A stretch of DNA of 64,000 nt from NCBI RefSeq assembly GCF_030027245.1, contig NZ_JASERT010000001.1, forward strand, positions 1,323,001 to 1,387,000. The letters run 5' to 3'. Shown here piece by piece: positions 37,463-46,584 of the stretch; position 1 is the stretch's first letter, and every line of letters begins with the position of its first letter. The position numbers were made by a program, and so were the translations under genes. The DNA comes from Asticcacaulis sp. EMRT-3. GTDB taxonomy: Bacteria; Pseudomonadota; Alphaproteobacteria; Caulobacterales; Caulobacteraceae. The notes under the pieces are model-generated. The model saw only the letters and a list, made by a program, of their open reading frames with translations. It was not told the DNA's origin and searched no databases.

Positions 37463-38443
37463 ATGAACGCCATTACCCCTACTGCGCCCGACCTGATCGG
37501 CACTGACATCACCGCCCCCATTCCGGCCGATTTCCGCCTGCAAAGCGGCCAGACGCTCGAACAGACGGACGTGGTGGCGCGCCTCTATGGTCCGAAGGAC
37601 GCACCTGTCATCGTGGCCGCCGGTGGCATATCGGCGGGGCGCGTGCTGTTCGCCAAGGAGGACACGACCGAAACCGCCCCCGGCTGGTGGGAAGGCGTGG
37701 CCGGGCCCGGCGAAGCGCTTGATCTCAACCGTTACCGCGTCCTGTCGATCGAGTTCGCGCCCCGCCTGCCCGCCGCGCGCATCTACACCATCACCACCCA
37801 CGATCAGGCGCGGCTGGTGAAGCTGCTGCTTGATAAAATCAATATTGATAAAGTCTACTGTTTCATCGGCGCCTCTTACGGCGCCATGATCGGCCTGGCC
37901 TTTGCGGAAACTTATCCCGATGCGGTCGAACGCCTGTGCATCATCTCAGCCGCCCACCGTTCGCACCCGATGGCCACGGCCTTTCGCGGCCTGCAACGCC
38001 GCCTGCTCAAGTTCGGTGCCGACAGCGGTCGCCCGCTCGAAGGCATTTCGCTGGCCCGGCAACTGGCCATGACCACCTATCGGTCCGACGCCGAGTTTTC
38101 CGAGCGCTTCGACGGCCCGCCGCCCGAAACCGCCGGTGACAACTATGTCGTCTGCGGCTATCTGCGGGCGCGCGGCGACGCCTATGCCGCCACCGATGTC
38201 AATCGCTGGATCTCGATGTCGGACAGCCTCGACCGCCACCGCGTCGATCCGGCAAAGATCAAGGCTAAGGTGTTCCTGGCCGCCGTCCCCACCGACCGGC
38301 TGGTGCCCTATGACGATATGAAGATGCTGCATGAACAACTGAAAGACAGCGTTTTCATCGACTTTCCCTCACTTTATGGACACGATGCTTTCCTGAAGGA
38401 AATCAAGCTCGTTTCCGATATTGTTCGCACCTCACTTGCATAG
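37463..38443 (+). CDS. metX: MetX-family homoserine O-acyltransferase (short form)
   Basis: This 326-residue alpha/beta hydrolase activates homoserine by acetylation or succinylation in methionine synthesis. The nucleophile is Ser138 in FIGASYGAMIGL, and the catalytic histidine is in LYGHDAFLKE. The substrate may be succinyl-CoA, as in some short MetX proteins; I cannot decide from sequence. It lies under the SAM-I riboswitch, 5 bases before metB, so both are repressed when SAM is plentiful. Confidence 0.85.
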   Translation: MNAITPTAPDLIGTDITAPIPADFRLQSGQTLEQTDVVARLYGPKDAPVIVAAGGISAGRVLFAKEDTTETAPGWWEGVAGPGEALDLNRYRVLSIEFAPRLPAARIYTITTHDQARLVKLLLDKINIDKVYCFIGASYGAMIGLAFAETYPDAVERLCIISAAHRSHPMATAFRGLQRRLLKFGADSGRPLEGISLARQLAMTTYRSDAEFSERFDGPPPETAGDNYVVCGYLRARGDAYAATDVNRWISMSDSLDRHRVDPAKIKAKVFLAAVPTDRLVPYDDMKMLHEQLKDSVFIDFPSLYGHDAFLKEIKLVSDIVRTSLA

Positions 38444-38448
38444 ATGAC

Positions 38449-39606
38449 ATGACCAAGGATTATCTGAAAAGCGCGCAGCCCGCCACCAAGCTGATCAATA
38501 TCGGCATTGATTCCGATCCAGCGCACGGCGCGGTGATGCCGCCCGTTTACCTGACGACCAACTATTCGTTTGCAGGCTTCGGCCAGAAGCGCGGCTATGA
38601 CTATGCCCGTTCCGGCAATCCGACGCGCGACCTGATCGCCGAGGTCATCGCCGAACTGGAAGGCGGGGCGGGCGCGGTGATGACCGCCTCCGGTCTGGCG
38701 GCGCTCGATCTGCTCTGGCAGGATTTGCCGGGAAAGCGTCGCGTCGTCGTGCCGCACGATTGCTATGGCGGCACGCAGCGCCTGCTCAATGCGCGCCATA
38801 AGCAGGGCCTGATCGACCTCGTTTACGTCGATCAGGGCGATGATGCAGCCATTGAAAAGGCCCTATCTGAGCCGACCGCGCTGCTGCTGCTCGAAACCCC
38901 GTCCAATCCGCTGATGCGCCTGATTGATCTGGAGCGGCTGATCGGGCTGGGTCATCAAGCGGGCGCGAAGGTGGCGGTCGATAACACCTTCCTGTCGCCC
39001 GCCCTGCAAAACCCGATTGCGTTCGGGGCCGATTACGTCGTCCATTCGACGACCAAATATATCAACGGCCATTCCGATGTGGTGGGCGGCGCTCTGGTTT
39101 GCACCACCGAAGACGAGGTAACGCGCCTGCGCTGGTGGGCCAATTGCCTGGGCGCGACACCGGCGGCCTTCGACAGCTACATGACATTGCGCGGCGTGCG
39201 CACCCTGTTTGTGCGCGTACGTCAGCAGCAGGAGAGCGCGCAAAGAATCGCCGAATTTCTGGAGCAACATCCGGCGGTCAGGGTGGTTCACTATCCCGGC
39301 CTGCCCTCACATCCGCAGTACGAATTGGCCAAGCGACAGCAAAAGGGCTTCGGCGCCATGATGAGCTTCGAGCTTGCGGGCGGACTTGAAGCGGTGAAAG
39401 AGGTTTTAGGCCGTATCGAGTTGTTTTCGCTGGCGGAATCGCTGGGCGGCGTCGAGAGCCTGATCGTCCATCCCGGCAGCATGACCCATGCCGCCATGTC
39501 GCCCGAAGCGCAAGCCACGGCGGGCATCAGCGAAGGCTTGCTGCGCCTGTCGATCGGGCTGGAAGACGCTGAAGATTTGATCGCGGCGCTCGACCGCGCT
39601 CTATAG
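38449..39606 (+). CDS. metB: Cystathionine gamma-synthase (or O-acylhomoserine sulfhydrylase)
   Basis: This 385-residue PLP enzyme of the Cys/Met metabolism family has the PLP lysine Lys203 in HSTTKYINGHSD and conserved RSGNPTRD, VDNTFLSP and ESLGGVESLIVHPGSMTHA. The fold cannot by itself separate cystathionine synthase from sulfhydrylase activity. It is cotranscribed with metX. Confidence 0.88.
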   Translation: MTKDYLKSAQPATKLINIGIDSDPAHGAVMPPVYLTTNYSFAGFGQKRGYDYARSGNPTRDLIAEVIAELEGGAGAVMTASGLAALDLLWQDLPGKRRVVVPHDCYGGTQRLLNARHKQGLIDLVYVDQGDDAAIEKALSEPTALLLLETPSNPLMRLIDLERLIGLGHQAGAKVAVDNTFLSPALQNPIAFGADYVVHSTTKYINGHSDVVGGALVCTTEDEVTRLRWWANCLGATPAAFDSYMTLRGVRTLFVRVRQQQESAQRIAEFLEQHPAVRVVHYPGLPSHPQYELAKRQQKGFGAMMSFELAGGLEAVKEVLGRIELFSLAESLGGVESLIVHPGSMTHAAMSPEAQATAGISEGLLRLSIGLEDAEDLIAALDRAL

Positions 39607-40734
39607 CTGAAGTTCCGGCGTGACCGGCGCGAACATGGCCTCCACCATGTCGCCGGTCACGTCGGTCACCGTCGCGGGCAACCACACCGGCGCATTGTCC
39701 TTGTCTTCGAGGACGGCGCGCACGCCTTCGGAAAAATCGTGGCTACGCAGGATATGGCAGGCCAGCCGGTATTCCATGCGCATGGCGTCTTCAAAGCGGG
39801 TCAGGTTTGCGCCGCGCCGCAATTGCGCATACGCCACGCACAGTGACATAGGCGAGCGGGTCTTCAAAATCTCGGCCTGCGCCCTGCCCCACGCATCGCC
39901 GCTCGTCTCCAGCGCATGGAGGATGGCGCTGACCGACGCTTCTGAAAAGCAATGATTGATTATTGCCATATGCGGCGCATAGGACGGTTCGGAAACCGTT
40001 TGTGCGTAAGGCATGAGTGCATCATCCGGCGCTGCCCCCGCCAGCAGACGGTTTTTGAGCGCGGCTAGGTCGGCGGCGGCCACAAAATGCGTGGCGATCC
40101 CGGCGGCGGCGACATCCATCCCCTTCAAACGCGCCCCCGTCAGGGCCAGCCACAGGCCGAGAGCGCTATTCGATCTGATGGAATCAGATCGGCGCTCTCG
40201 ATCTTTTTTGGGTCGCTCTTCCTGGTCCAAAAAGTGGGGCCACTTTTTGGGGAAACGCTCCGGCTTGCCTGCAAGGCGCGGCAGGAACCACGATCCGCCC
40301 ACGTCAGGAAACAGGCCAATTCCGGTTTCCGGCATGGCAAACAGGGTGTTGTCGGTGGCGATGCGGTGCGAACCGTGGATCGACACCCCCACCCCGCCGC
40401 CCATCGTCACCCCGTCCATGATGGCCAGATAGGGCTTGGAGAAGCGCTTGATCAGCACATTCAGCCGGTATTCGACCGCGAAGAAATCCTCGCCCGCCTT
40501 GCCATCGCCGCGCCCGCTCTGCGCCGCCAACCGGATGTCGCCACCGGCGCAGAAACCGCGCGTGCCCTCGGCGTGATCGACCATGACCAGCCGCACAGCG
40601 GGGTCATCGGCCCAGTTCGTCAGGGCTTCGCTCATGCGGGCGCACATGCCGGTGGTCAGGGCGTGCAGAGCCTGCGGGCGATTGAGCGTGATGCGGCCAA
40701 TGCCATTGTCGATGCGGGTAACAAGTTCAGTCAT
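39601..40734 (-). CDS. 3-hydroxyisobutyryl-CoA hydrolase / enoyl-CoA hydratase family, with in-frame repeat insert
   Basis: This 377-residue crotonase-fold enzyme of valine breakdown has GFCAGGDIR (oxyanion hole), GVTMGGGVGVSIHGSHRIATDNTLFAMPETGIGLFPDVGGSWFLPRL and the family C-terminal helices. Residues about 158-192 (ERFPKKWPHFLDQEERP...) are foreign to the family. They are encoded by a palindromic repeat at 40160-40260 that keeps the frame. In relatives RLAGK is followed directly by xLxLALTGARL. It overlaps metB's end by 6 bases, convergent, and follows mmsA by 0-1 bases on the same strand. Confidence 0.85.
   Translation of the reverse strand: MTELVTRIDNGIGRITLNRPQALHALTTGMCARMSEALTNWADDPAVRLVMVDHAEGTRGFCAGGDIRLAAQSGRGDGKAGEDFFAVEYRLNVLIKRFSKPYLAIMDGVTMGGGVGVSIHGSHRIATDNTLFAMPETGIGLFPDVGGSWFLPRLAGKPERFPKKWPHFLDQEERPKKDRERRSDSIRSNSALGLWLALTGARLKGMDVAAAGIATHFVAAADLAALKNRLLAGAAPDDALMPYAQTVSEPSYAPHMAIINHCFSEASVSAILHALETSGDAWGRAQAEILKTRSPMSLCVAYAQLRRGANLTRFEDAMRMEYRLACHILRSHDFSEGVRAVLEDKDNAPVWLPATVTDVTGDMVEAMFAPVTPELQL
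40160..40260. repeat. Palindromic dispersed repeat inserted in frame within a coding gene
   Basis: The 101-bp element runs from AGAGCGC to ACGCTC. Hairpin A is AGAGCGC...CGATCTGATGGAATCAGATCG...GCGCTCT, and hairpin B is CCAAAAAGTGG-GG-CCACTTTTTGG. The same two-hairpin element occurs at 57242-57361. Here it is translated as part of the hydrolase. Confidence 0.92.
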
Positions 40735-42248
40735 TACGTCATCGTGGGGATAACAAACGCCTGATCACCGCCTTCAAAACCATCGGGCCAGCGCTGGGTG
40801 ACGGTCTTGGTCTTGGTGTAAAAGCGCACCCCGTCCTCGCCATATTGATTCAGGTCGCCAAAGGCCGAACGCTTCCAGCCGCCGAACGAATGATAGGCCA
40901 CCGGCACCGGGATCGGCACATTGATGCCGACCATGCCGACATTGACCTTGGCGGCGAAATCGCGCGCCGCTAAGCCATTGCGCGTAAAGATGGCGACGCC
41001 ATTGCCATATTGATGGCGCGAGGCCAGCGCCGTCGCCTCGTCCAGCGTCCCGGCGCGCACCACCTGAAGAACCGGCCCGAAAATCTCATCCTGATAGGTC
41101 TGCATCTCCGGGCGCACATGATCGAACAGGCTGGGCCCCAGGAAATAGCCGCTTTCATGGCCTTGCAGCTTGAGGCCACGCCCATCGATCAGCAGTTTCG
41201 CGCCCTCATCGACGCCCATCTGGATATAGGCTTCGATCTTGGCCTTATGGGCCGCCGAGATGACCGGGCCGTAATGGGCCTCGGCGTCGGTCGAAACCCC
41301 GACCTTCAGACGGCGAATTTCGGCGCTCATGCGTTCGACAAAGGCATCGGCGGTCTTTTGCCCGACCGGCACCACCACCGGCAGGGCCATGCAGCGTTCG
41401 CCCGCCGAACCAAAGGCGGCCCCGGCAATATCCTGCACGGCCTGATCGAGATCGGCGTCGGGCAGGATGATACCGTGGTTCTTGGCCCCGCCCATCGCCT
41501 GCACGCGCTTGCCGTGGGCTGCGCCTGTGGCGTAAATATACTGGGCGATGTCGGACGAACCGACAAACGACACGGCCTGAATATCGGGGTGGGTGATCAG
41601 GGCGTCCACCGCCACCTTATCGCCGTGCACCACCTGCAAAATACCCTCGGGCAGACCGGCTTCGATCAGCAGTTCGGCCAGACGCACCGGCACGGACGGG
41701 TCTTTTTCGGACGGTTTCAGGATAAAGGCATTGCCGCAGGCGATGGCGATGGCGCTCATCCAGAGCGGAATCATGGCTGGAAAGTTAAACGGCGTAATCC
41801 CCGCCACCACGCCGAGCGGCTGACGCAGACTATAGACATCGATGCCCGGCCCCGCGCCATGCGTATAATCGCCCTTGAGCAGGTGCGGAATGCCGCAGGC
41901 AAATTCGACCACTTCCAGCCCGCGCTGCACATCGCCTTTCGAATCGGCGATCACCTTGCCGTGCTCCGAGGAGAGAAGCCCGGCCAGTTCGTCCATATGA
42001 CGCTCGATCAGGGCCTTGAAGGCGAACATGACGCGGGCACGGCGCTGCGGATTGGTGACCGCCCAGGCGGGTTGCGCCAAGCCTGCCTTGCGCACCGCCT
42101 CATCGACCTCTGACGCATCGGCCAGCGCCACACGCGCCTGTACCTGGCCGCTATTGGGATCAAAAACATCGCCAAAGCGGCCCGACCGACCCGGCACAGG
42201 CTGGCCATTGATAAAGTGGTAGATGTCGCGCATCGGGGCCTCGGTCAA
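40734..42248 (-). CDS. mmsA: CoA-acylating methylmalonate-semialdehyde dehydrogenase
   Basis: This 504-residue aldehyde dehydrogenase of valine catabolism oxidises methylmalonate semialdehyde to propionyl-CoA. It has the N-terminal HFINGQPVPGRSGRFGDVFDPNSG, PFNFPAMIPLWM, SFVGSSDIAQYIY and the catalytic cysteine in GSAGERCMAL. It precedes the 3-hydroxyisobutyryl-CoA hydrolase gene directly. Confidence 0.93.
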   Translation of the reverse strand: MTEAPMRDIYHFINGQPVPGRSGRFGDVFDPNSGQVQARVALADASEVDEAVRKAGLAQPAWAVTNPQRRARVMFAFKALIERHMDELAGLLSSEHGKVIADSKGDVQRGLEVVEFACGIPHLLKGDYTHGAGPGIDVYSLRQPLGVVAGITPFNFPAMIPLWMSAIAIACGNAFILKPSEKDPSVPVRLAELLIEAGLPEGILQVVHGDKVAVDALITHPDIQAVSFVGSSDIAQYIYATGAAHGKRVQAMGGAKNHGIILPDADLDQAVQDIAGAAFGSAGERCMALPVVVPVGQKTADAFVERMSAEIRRLKVGVSTDAEAHYGPVISAAHKAKIEAYIQMGVDEGAKLLIDGRGLKLQGHESGYFLGPSLFDHVRPEMQTYQDEIFGPVLQVVRAGTLDEATALASRHQYGNGVAIFTRNGLAARDFAAKVNVGMVGINVPIPVPVAYHSFGGWKRSAFGDLNQYGEDGVRFYTKTKTVTQRWPDGFEGGDQAFVIPTMT

Positions 42249-42317
42249 AATCTTTGGCTGATCTTAGCGCGCCGCCCGTCATCGGCAAGCCAAATTGTGA
42301 TCACATTCAGGCGATTC

Positions 42318-42418
42318 ACCACGGAAAGCACGGAAGATGGCCTACGGCCATCTGCACGGATACGTCATGTCTGTTCTTATCCGTGTGGTCGCTTGCGACC
42401 GTCCGTGTTTTCCGTGGT
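42318..42418. repeat. Multi-hairpin palindromic element, CCACGGAAA family
   Basis: Outer arms ACCACGGAAAGCACGGA (42318-42334) and TCCGTGTTTTCCGTGGT (42402-42418) match in 16 of 17 pairs. Inside are GATGGCC-TAC-GGCCATC and GGTCGC-TT-GCGACC hairpins. It is related in its arms to the element at 46461-46576 and fills most of the gap between mmsA and bolA. Confidence 0.85.
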
Positions 42419-42435
42419 TTGATCTTTCTGAGAGT

Positions 42436-42669
42436 TTACGCCTTCGCCACCGTTTCCAGCGCCAGGGCGTGCAGCGGCCCGCTTAAGAGATCGGCCAGCG
42501 CCTTATTGACCAACTGGTGCTGGCGCACTCGCGGCAAACCGTTGAAAACCTCCGACACGATACGAGCGCGATAATGATCGCCGTCACCCGCCAGATCGGT
42601 GATCGTCACCTCCGCGCCGGGAAAGGCGGCTTCGATGCGCGCCTGAAGATCGCTTTGCGCAATGGCCAT
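42436..42669 (-). CDS. BolA/IbaG family protein
   Basis: This 77-residue BolA-fold protein has FPGAEVTITDLAGDGDHYRARIVSEVFNGLPRVRQHQLVNKAL and the conserved histidine in VRQHQLV. It acts with monothiol glutaredoxins in iron-sulfur handling. Glutaredoxin is not in the window. Confidence 0.88.
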   Translation of the reverse strand: MAIAQSDLQARIEAAFPGAEVTITDLAGDGDHYRARIVSEVFNGLPRVRQHQLVNKALADLLSGPLHALALETVAKA

Positions 42670-42808
42670 GCGGAAACTCCCTGAATTGATAGCGCCCTTC
42701 TAACGGTTCAGCGCGCCTGTGTGTAGCCCAAATCCACTGCACATCACCCAACAAAGCCTCATTAACCAATTCATCCTATCGTTGCGCCCCTGTTCAGGAG
42801 TTGTGTAT

Positions 42809-44314
42809 ATGCGTAAAACCCTTTTTCTCGTCGCCGCCGTCAGTTCGGCTGTGCTGCTGACCGCCGTTCCCGCTTTGGCCCAGACCTCACCTGAATCTCA
42901 GGCGAAAATCGACGCGCTTCAGTCGCAGGTCGATCTGCTCAAGGCGCAACTGGCCGCCATGCAGGCCCAGATCGACGGTCTGAAATCGCCGCCGCCAGCA
43001 CCGGTTTCGGCCCCGCCCGCCGCGCCTCTGGCCGCTGCGCACGCCGCCGCCTCGTCCATCAAGGTGGCTATGAAGAACGGCACGCCGTCGCTGGCCTCAT
43101 CCGACGGTGCCTTCACCTTCAATGTACACGGCATTTTCCAGCTCGACGCCGCCACCTATGATCAGAGTAAAAATCTCGGCCCCGCCGTGATGGGCCGCGA
43201 TCTCAACAGCGGCACCAATTTCCGCCGCGCTCGTATCGGTTTCGATGGCAAGCTGTTCAGCGATTTCGATTACCGCATCCTGCTCGATTTCGGCGGGGCA
43301 GGCGCGGAAAATGTCGGCCATTTTCATGAAGCCTGGCTGCAATATAACGGCTTCAAGGCGGCCACGATCCGCATCGGCGAATTCGCACCCAGCGTCGGCC
43401 TCGAAGATGCCGGTTCGGCCAATGCCTCACCCTTTCTCGAACGCTCGGCGGCCTCGGAAATTGCGCGCGGCCTGGGCGGTGGCGATACACGTATCGGCGC
43501 ATCGGCCTTTGGCGGCAATGCACGCTGGCTGTGGGCTGTGGCCGTCACCGGCAATACGGCGTCGTCGCTCAGCACGCAAGGGCCCTTCAGCCCTGCCAAT
43601 CACGATGAGCAACTCGGCATGACGGCGCGTCTGGCCGGTGTACCCCTGCAAGGCAAGAACTGGCTGATCCATACCGGCCTCAACTATTCTGCGGTGATCA
43701 ACCCCGCCGATCTCGGCGATACGGCCAGCACGCGCTATCCGGTGCAGTTGCGCGAACGCCCCGAACTGCGCGTCGATGGCACACGCCTGATCGATACCGG
43801 CGCGATCAATGCGCAATCGGCGGCAGCCACCGGGCTTGAGCTCGGCGGCCAGTATGGCCCTGTCTTTGTTCAGAGTGAAGCCTTCCACTATCAGATCAAG
43901 CGCCTCAATCCGGCCAGCGGTGTCAGCAATCCTGATTTCAGCGGCTGGTATGTCGAAGGCGGCTGGTCACTGACCGGCGAGCGCCGCAAATATAACACCG
44001 CCACCCAGGCCTTCGACGGCATCACCCCCGCCGCCAATTTCGATCCGAAAAGCGGCCATTGGGGTGCTTTCGAGGTCGTGGCGCGCTATGCGACCATCGA
44101 TCTCGACTATCACCGCAACGCCACGCTGACCGCCGACCGTGTTCTGGGCGGTCAGCAGGACGTGACCTCGCTCGGCCTCGACTGGCAGCTTAATCCCGAT
44201 ATCCGTTTCGTTTTTGAAGGCCAGTCGGTTAAGGTTGACCGCATCAATGCGTCGGGCGTCCAGATCGGCCAGAACTATCATGCCTTCGCCGTGCGGACGC
44301 AGTACGGCTTCTAA
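42809..44314 (+). CDS. Phosphate-selective porin O/P-type outer-membrane channel
   Basis: Start at 42809 (MRKTLFLVAAVSSAVLLTAVPALAQ) gives a signal peptide; the upstream start at 42719 does not. A coiled coil (SPESQAKIDALQSQVDLLKAQLAAMQAQIDGL) tethers or trimerises, then a proline linker, then an OprO/OprP 16-strand barrel ending in YGF. Total 501 residues. It ends 10 bases before modA, so it may be the outer-membrane pore for molybdate or another oxyanion. Confidence 0.8.
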   Translation: MRKTLFLVAAVSSAVLLTAVPALAQTSPESQAKIDALQSQVDLLKAQLAAMQAQIDGLKSPPPAPVSAPPAAPLAAAHAAASSIKVAMKNGTPSLASSDGAFTFNVHGIFQLDAATYDQSKNLGPAVMGRDLNSGTNFRRARIGFDGKLFSDFDYRILLDFGGAGAENVGHFHEAWLQYNGFKAATIRIGEFAPSVGLEDAGSANASPFLERSAASEIARGLGGGDTRIGASAFGGNARWLWAVAVTGNTASSLSTQGPFSPANHDEQLGMTARLAGVPLQGKNWLIHTGLNYSAVINPADLGDTASTRYPVQLRERPELRVDGTRLIDTGAINAQSAAATGLELGGQYGPVFVQSEAFHYQIKRLNPASGVSNPDFSGWYVEGGWSLTGERRKYNTATQAFDGITPAANFDPKSGHWGAFEVVARYATIDLDYHRNATLTADRVLGGQQDVTSLGLDWQLNPDIRFVFEGQSVKVDRINASGVQIGQNYHAFAVRTQYGF

Positions 44315-44324
44315 AGGAGTCTGT

Positions 44325-45068
44325 ATGTCCTCTGTCATCCGCCGCGCCCTGATCGCCGCTCTCGTTCTGGCCCTACCCGGCATGGCGCGTGCCGCCGATC
44401 TCAATGTGGCGGTGGCCGCCAATTTTACGCAACCGGCGAAAGATATCGCCGCCGCTTTCGAGGCGAAAACCGGCACCCATGTGGCCCTCAGCTTCGGATC
44501 ATCGGGCGCGTTTTTCAGCCAGATCGAACAGGGCGCGCCGTTTGAGGTGTTTTTGTCCGCCGACGCCCTGCGCCCGCAAAAGCTGGAGGCCGATGGTTTT
44601 GGCGTGAAAGGCACGCGCTTTACCTATGCGAAGGGCGCGCTGGTGCTGTGGAGTGCTGCACCCGGCTATATTGATGCCCACGGTGCGGTGCTGACAAAAG
44701 GCGGTTTCCAGCATCTGGCCATCGCCGACCCGGCAGCGGCACCCTATGGTCAGGCGGCGGTCGAAACCCTGCAAAAGCTGGGCCTTTATCCCGCCCTCGC
44801 GCCGAAGCTGGTCAAGGGTGCGTCGATCGGCCAGACCTATGGCTTCGTCCAGACCGGCGCGGCGGAACTGGGTTTCGTGGCCCTGTCGCAGGTCATCCAT
44901 CAAACGGGCGGATCACGCTGGATCGTGCCTGCGTCCGACTATGCGCCCATAGAGCAACAGGCTATCCTGCTCACCCCCGGCAAGGATGATCCGTCTGCGA
45001 AAGCCTGGCTGGCCTTTCTGAAATCGCCGCCCGCCCTGAAGATCATCGCGTCCTACGGTTACCAATAA
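44325..45068 (+). CDS. modA: Molybdate ABC transporter, periplasmic binding protein
   Basis: This 247-residue protein starts [23 protein letters not shown] after AAAGGAG. The ModA features are [49 protein letters not shown] (oxyanion-binding serines) and [17 protein letters not shown]. It delivers molybdate to ModB. Upstream starts inside the porin gene are not used. Confidence 0.93.
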   Translation: MSSVIRRALIAALVLALPGMARAADLNVAVAANFTQPAKDIAAAFEAKTGTHVALSFGSSGAFFSQIEQGAPFEVFLSADALRPQKLEADGFGVKGTRFTYAKGALVLWSAAPGYIDAHGAVLTKGGFQHLAIADPAAAPYGQAAVETLQKLGLYPALAPKLVKGASIGQTYGFVQTGAAELGFVALSQVIHQTGGSRWIVPASDYAPIEQQAILLTPGKDDPSAKAWLAFLKSPPALKIIASYGYQ

Positions 45069-45742
45069 TGGATGATATTGCGGCCGCCATTCGCCTGACC
45101 CTGTGCCTGGCCGCCACCACCACCCTGTGCCTGCTCGTCATCGCCACACCGCTCGGCTGGTGGCTGTCGCGGCGGCGCAGCCTGATCAAGGACGCCGTTA
45201 CCGCCGTGGTGGCCCTGCCGATCCTGCTGCCGCCGACGGTGCTGGGCTTTTACCTGCTGGTGGCGCTGGGGCCGAAAAGCCCGCTCCTGTTTTTGCTGCG
45301 TCCGTTCGGTATTCATACCCTCGCCTTTTCCTTCACCGGCCTCGTTATCGGCTCGATGATCTATTCCCTGCCCTTTGCCGTGCAGCCGATCCGCAATGCC
45401 TTTGCCGCCACGGGTGCGCGCCCGTTCGAAGTGGCCGCGACTTTACGCGCCTCGCCGCTCGACGCCTTTTTCAGCGTGGCCCTGCCTTTGGCGCGGCGCG
45501 GCCTGTTGACCGCCGCCCTGTTGGTTTTCGCCCATACGGTCGGCGAATTCGGCGTGGTGCTGATGATCGGCGGCGCCATTCCCGGCAAGACCGAGGTGGT
45601 GTCGATCCGCATCTGGCAACTGGTGGAACAGCTCGACTGGCCCGCCGCCCATGCCCTGTCGGGCGGGTTGCTCGTCTTCGCCTTCCTTATCCTGCTGGCC
45701 CTGCTGGCTGTGGATCGGCGTTTAGGGGCGGCACATGATTGA
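45068..45742 (+). CDS. modB: Molybdate ABC transporter, permease
   Basis: This 224-residue inner-membrane permease has about five hydrophobic helices and the EAA-loop typical of binding-protein-dependent permeases ([24 protein letters not shown]). Its ATG overlaps the modA stop region by 1 base and its end overlaps modC by 8 bases, so the operon is tightly coupled. Confidence 0.93.
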   Translation: MDDIAAAIRLTLCLAATTTLCLLVIATPLGWWLSRRRSLIKDAVTAVVALPILLPPTVLGFYLLVALGPKSPLLFLLRPFGIHTLAFSFTGLVIGSMIYSLPFAVQPIRNAFAATGARPFEVAATLRASPLDAFFSVALPLARRGLLTAALLVFAHTVGEFGVVLMIGGAIPGKTEVVSIRIWQLVEQLDWPAAHALSGGLLVFAFLILLALLAVDRRLGAAHD

Positions 45743-46454
45743 GGTGGCGCTAAAGGGCATGGCGGGCGCATTTGCCATCGATGCGCACTTCAACGTGCCT
45801 GCGCAGGGTGTCACCGCCATCTGGGGGCCATCGGGCGCGGGCAAATCGACGCTTCTGCGCGCCATCGCCGGTCTGACGCGGCTGTCAGGCCATGTCCGCA
45901 TCGGCGATCAGGTCTGGCAGGACGGGGGCAGCTTCACGCCCGTGCATCACCGCCGCATCGGTTATGTGTTTCAGGAGGCGTCGCTGTTCGGCCACCTGAC
46001 GGTGCGCGGCAATCTGCTCTATGCCCTGAAACGGAATGGCGGCCAGACGGTGGACTATGACGGCTGGGTCGAACGGCTGAAACTGACGCCTTTGCTGACC
46101 CGCCGCGTCGGTCAGCTTTCCGGCGGTGAGCGCCAGCGCGTGGCTCTGGCGCGCACCCTGATGAGCGCGCCCGATCTGCTTTTGATGGACGAACCCCTGT
46201 CAAGTCTCGATGGCGAGGCGCGCGCCGAGATCGTGCCGATGATCGCCGATCTGGCGCGGCACAGCGGCCTGCCCATCCTCTATGTCAGCCACGATGCCTA
46301 TGAGGTTGAGCGGCTGGCCGACCGTATCCTGCGTATGAGTCATGGCCGGATACTCGACGTGCCGGAACCCGCCCCGCCTTCGCTGGATGGTCTTGATGAA
46401 ACTCAGGTGCGCAGGCTGGCCCTGGCAGCGCTTAAGGCCGGGATCAGGGGGTAG
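45735..46454 (+). CDS. modC: Molybdate ABC transporter, ATPase without TOBE domain
   Basis: This 239-residue ATPase has Walker [10 protein letters not shown] (31-39), signature [13 protein letters not shown], Walker [13 protein letters not shown] and the H-loop histidine in [11 protein letters not shown]. coli ModC is about 350 residues because of a C-terminal TOBE domain that binds molybdate. That domain is missing here, so regulation by bound oxyanion is probably lost. Confidence 0.9.
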   Translation: MIEVALKGMAGAFAIDAHFNVPAQGVTAIWGPSGAGKSTLLRAIAGLTRLSGHVRIGDQVWQDGGSFTPVHHRRIGYVFQEASLFGHLTVRGNLLYALKRNGGQTVDYDGWVERLKLTPLLTRRVGQLSGGERQRVALARTLMSAPDLLLMDEPLSSLDGEARAEIVPMIADLARHSGLPILYVSHDAYEVERLADRILRMSHGRILDVPEPAPPSLDGLDETQVRRLALAALKAGIRG

Positions 46455-46460
46455 GTTGAA

Positions 46461-46576
46461 CCGCGGAAAACACAGAAAGCACGGAAATGTTGAATAACGC
46501 GCAAAGCGCGCGTCCATCCCAGATGGCGATTTCAGCCTTTTGCCTCAGATTTCCGTGCTTTCTGTGTTTTCCGTGG
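46461..46576. repeat. Long-armed palindromic element, CCACGGAAA family
   Basis: 28-bp arms (46461-46488 and 46549-46576) match except at one position. They read CCGCGGAAAACACAGAAAGC... inward to a 60-base loop containing a GCGCAAAGCGCGC hairpin. The element fills the gap between modC and the convergent sugar dehydrogenase and may double as a terminator. Confidence 0.88.
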
Positions 46577-46584
46577 TCAAAACC

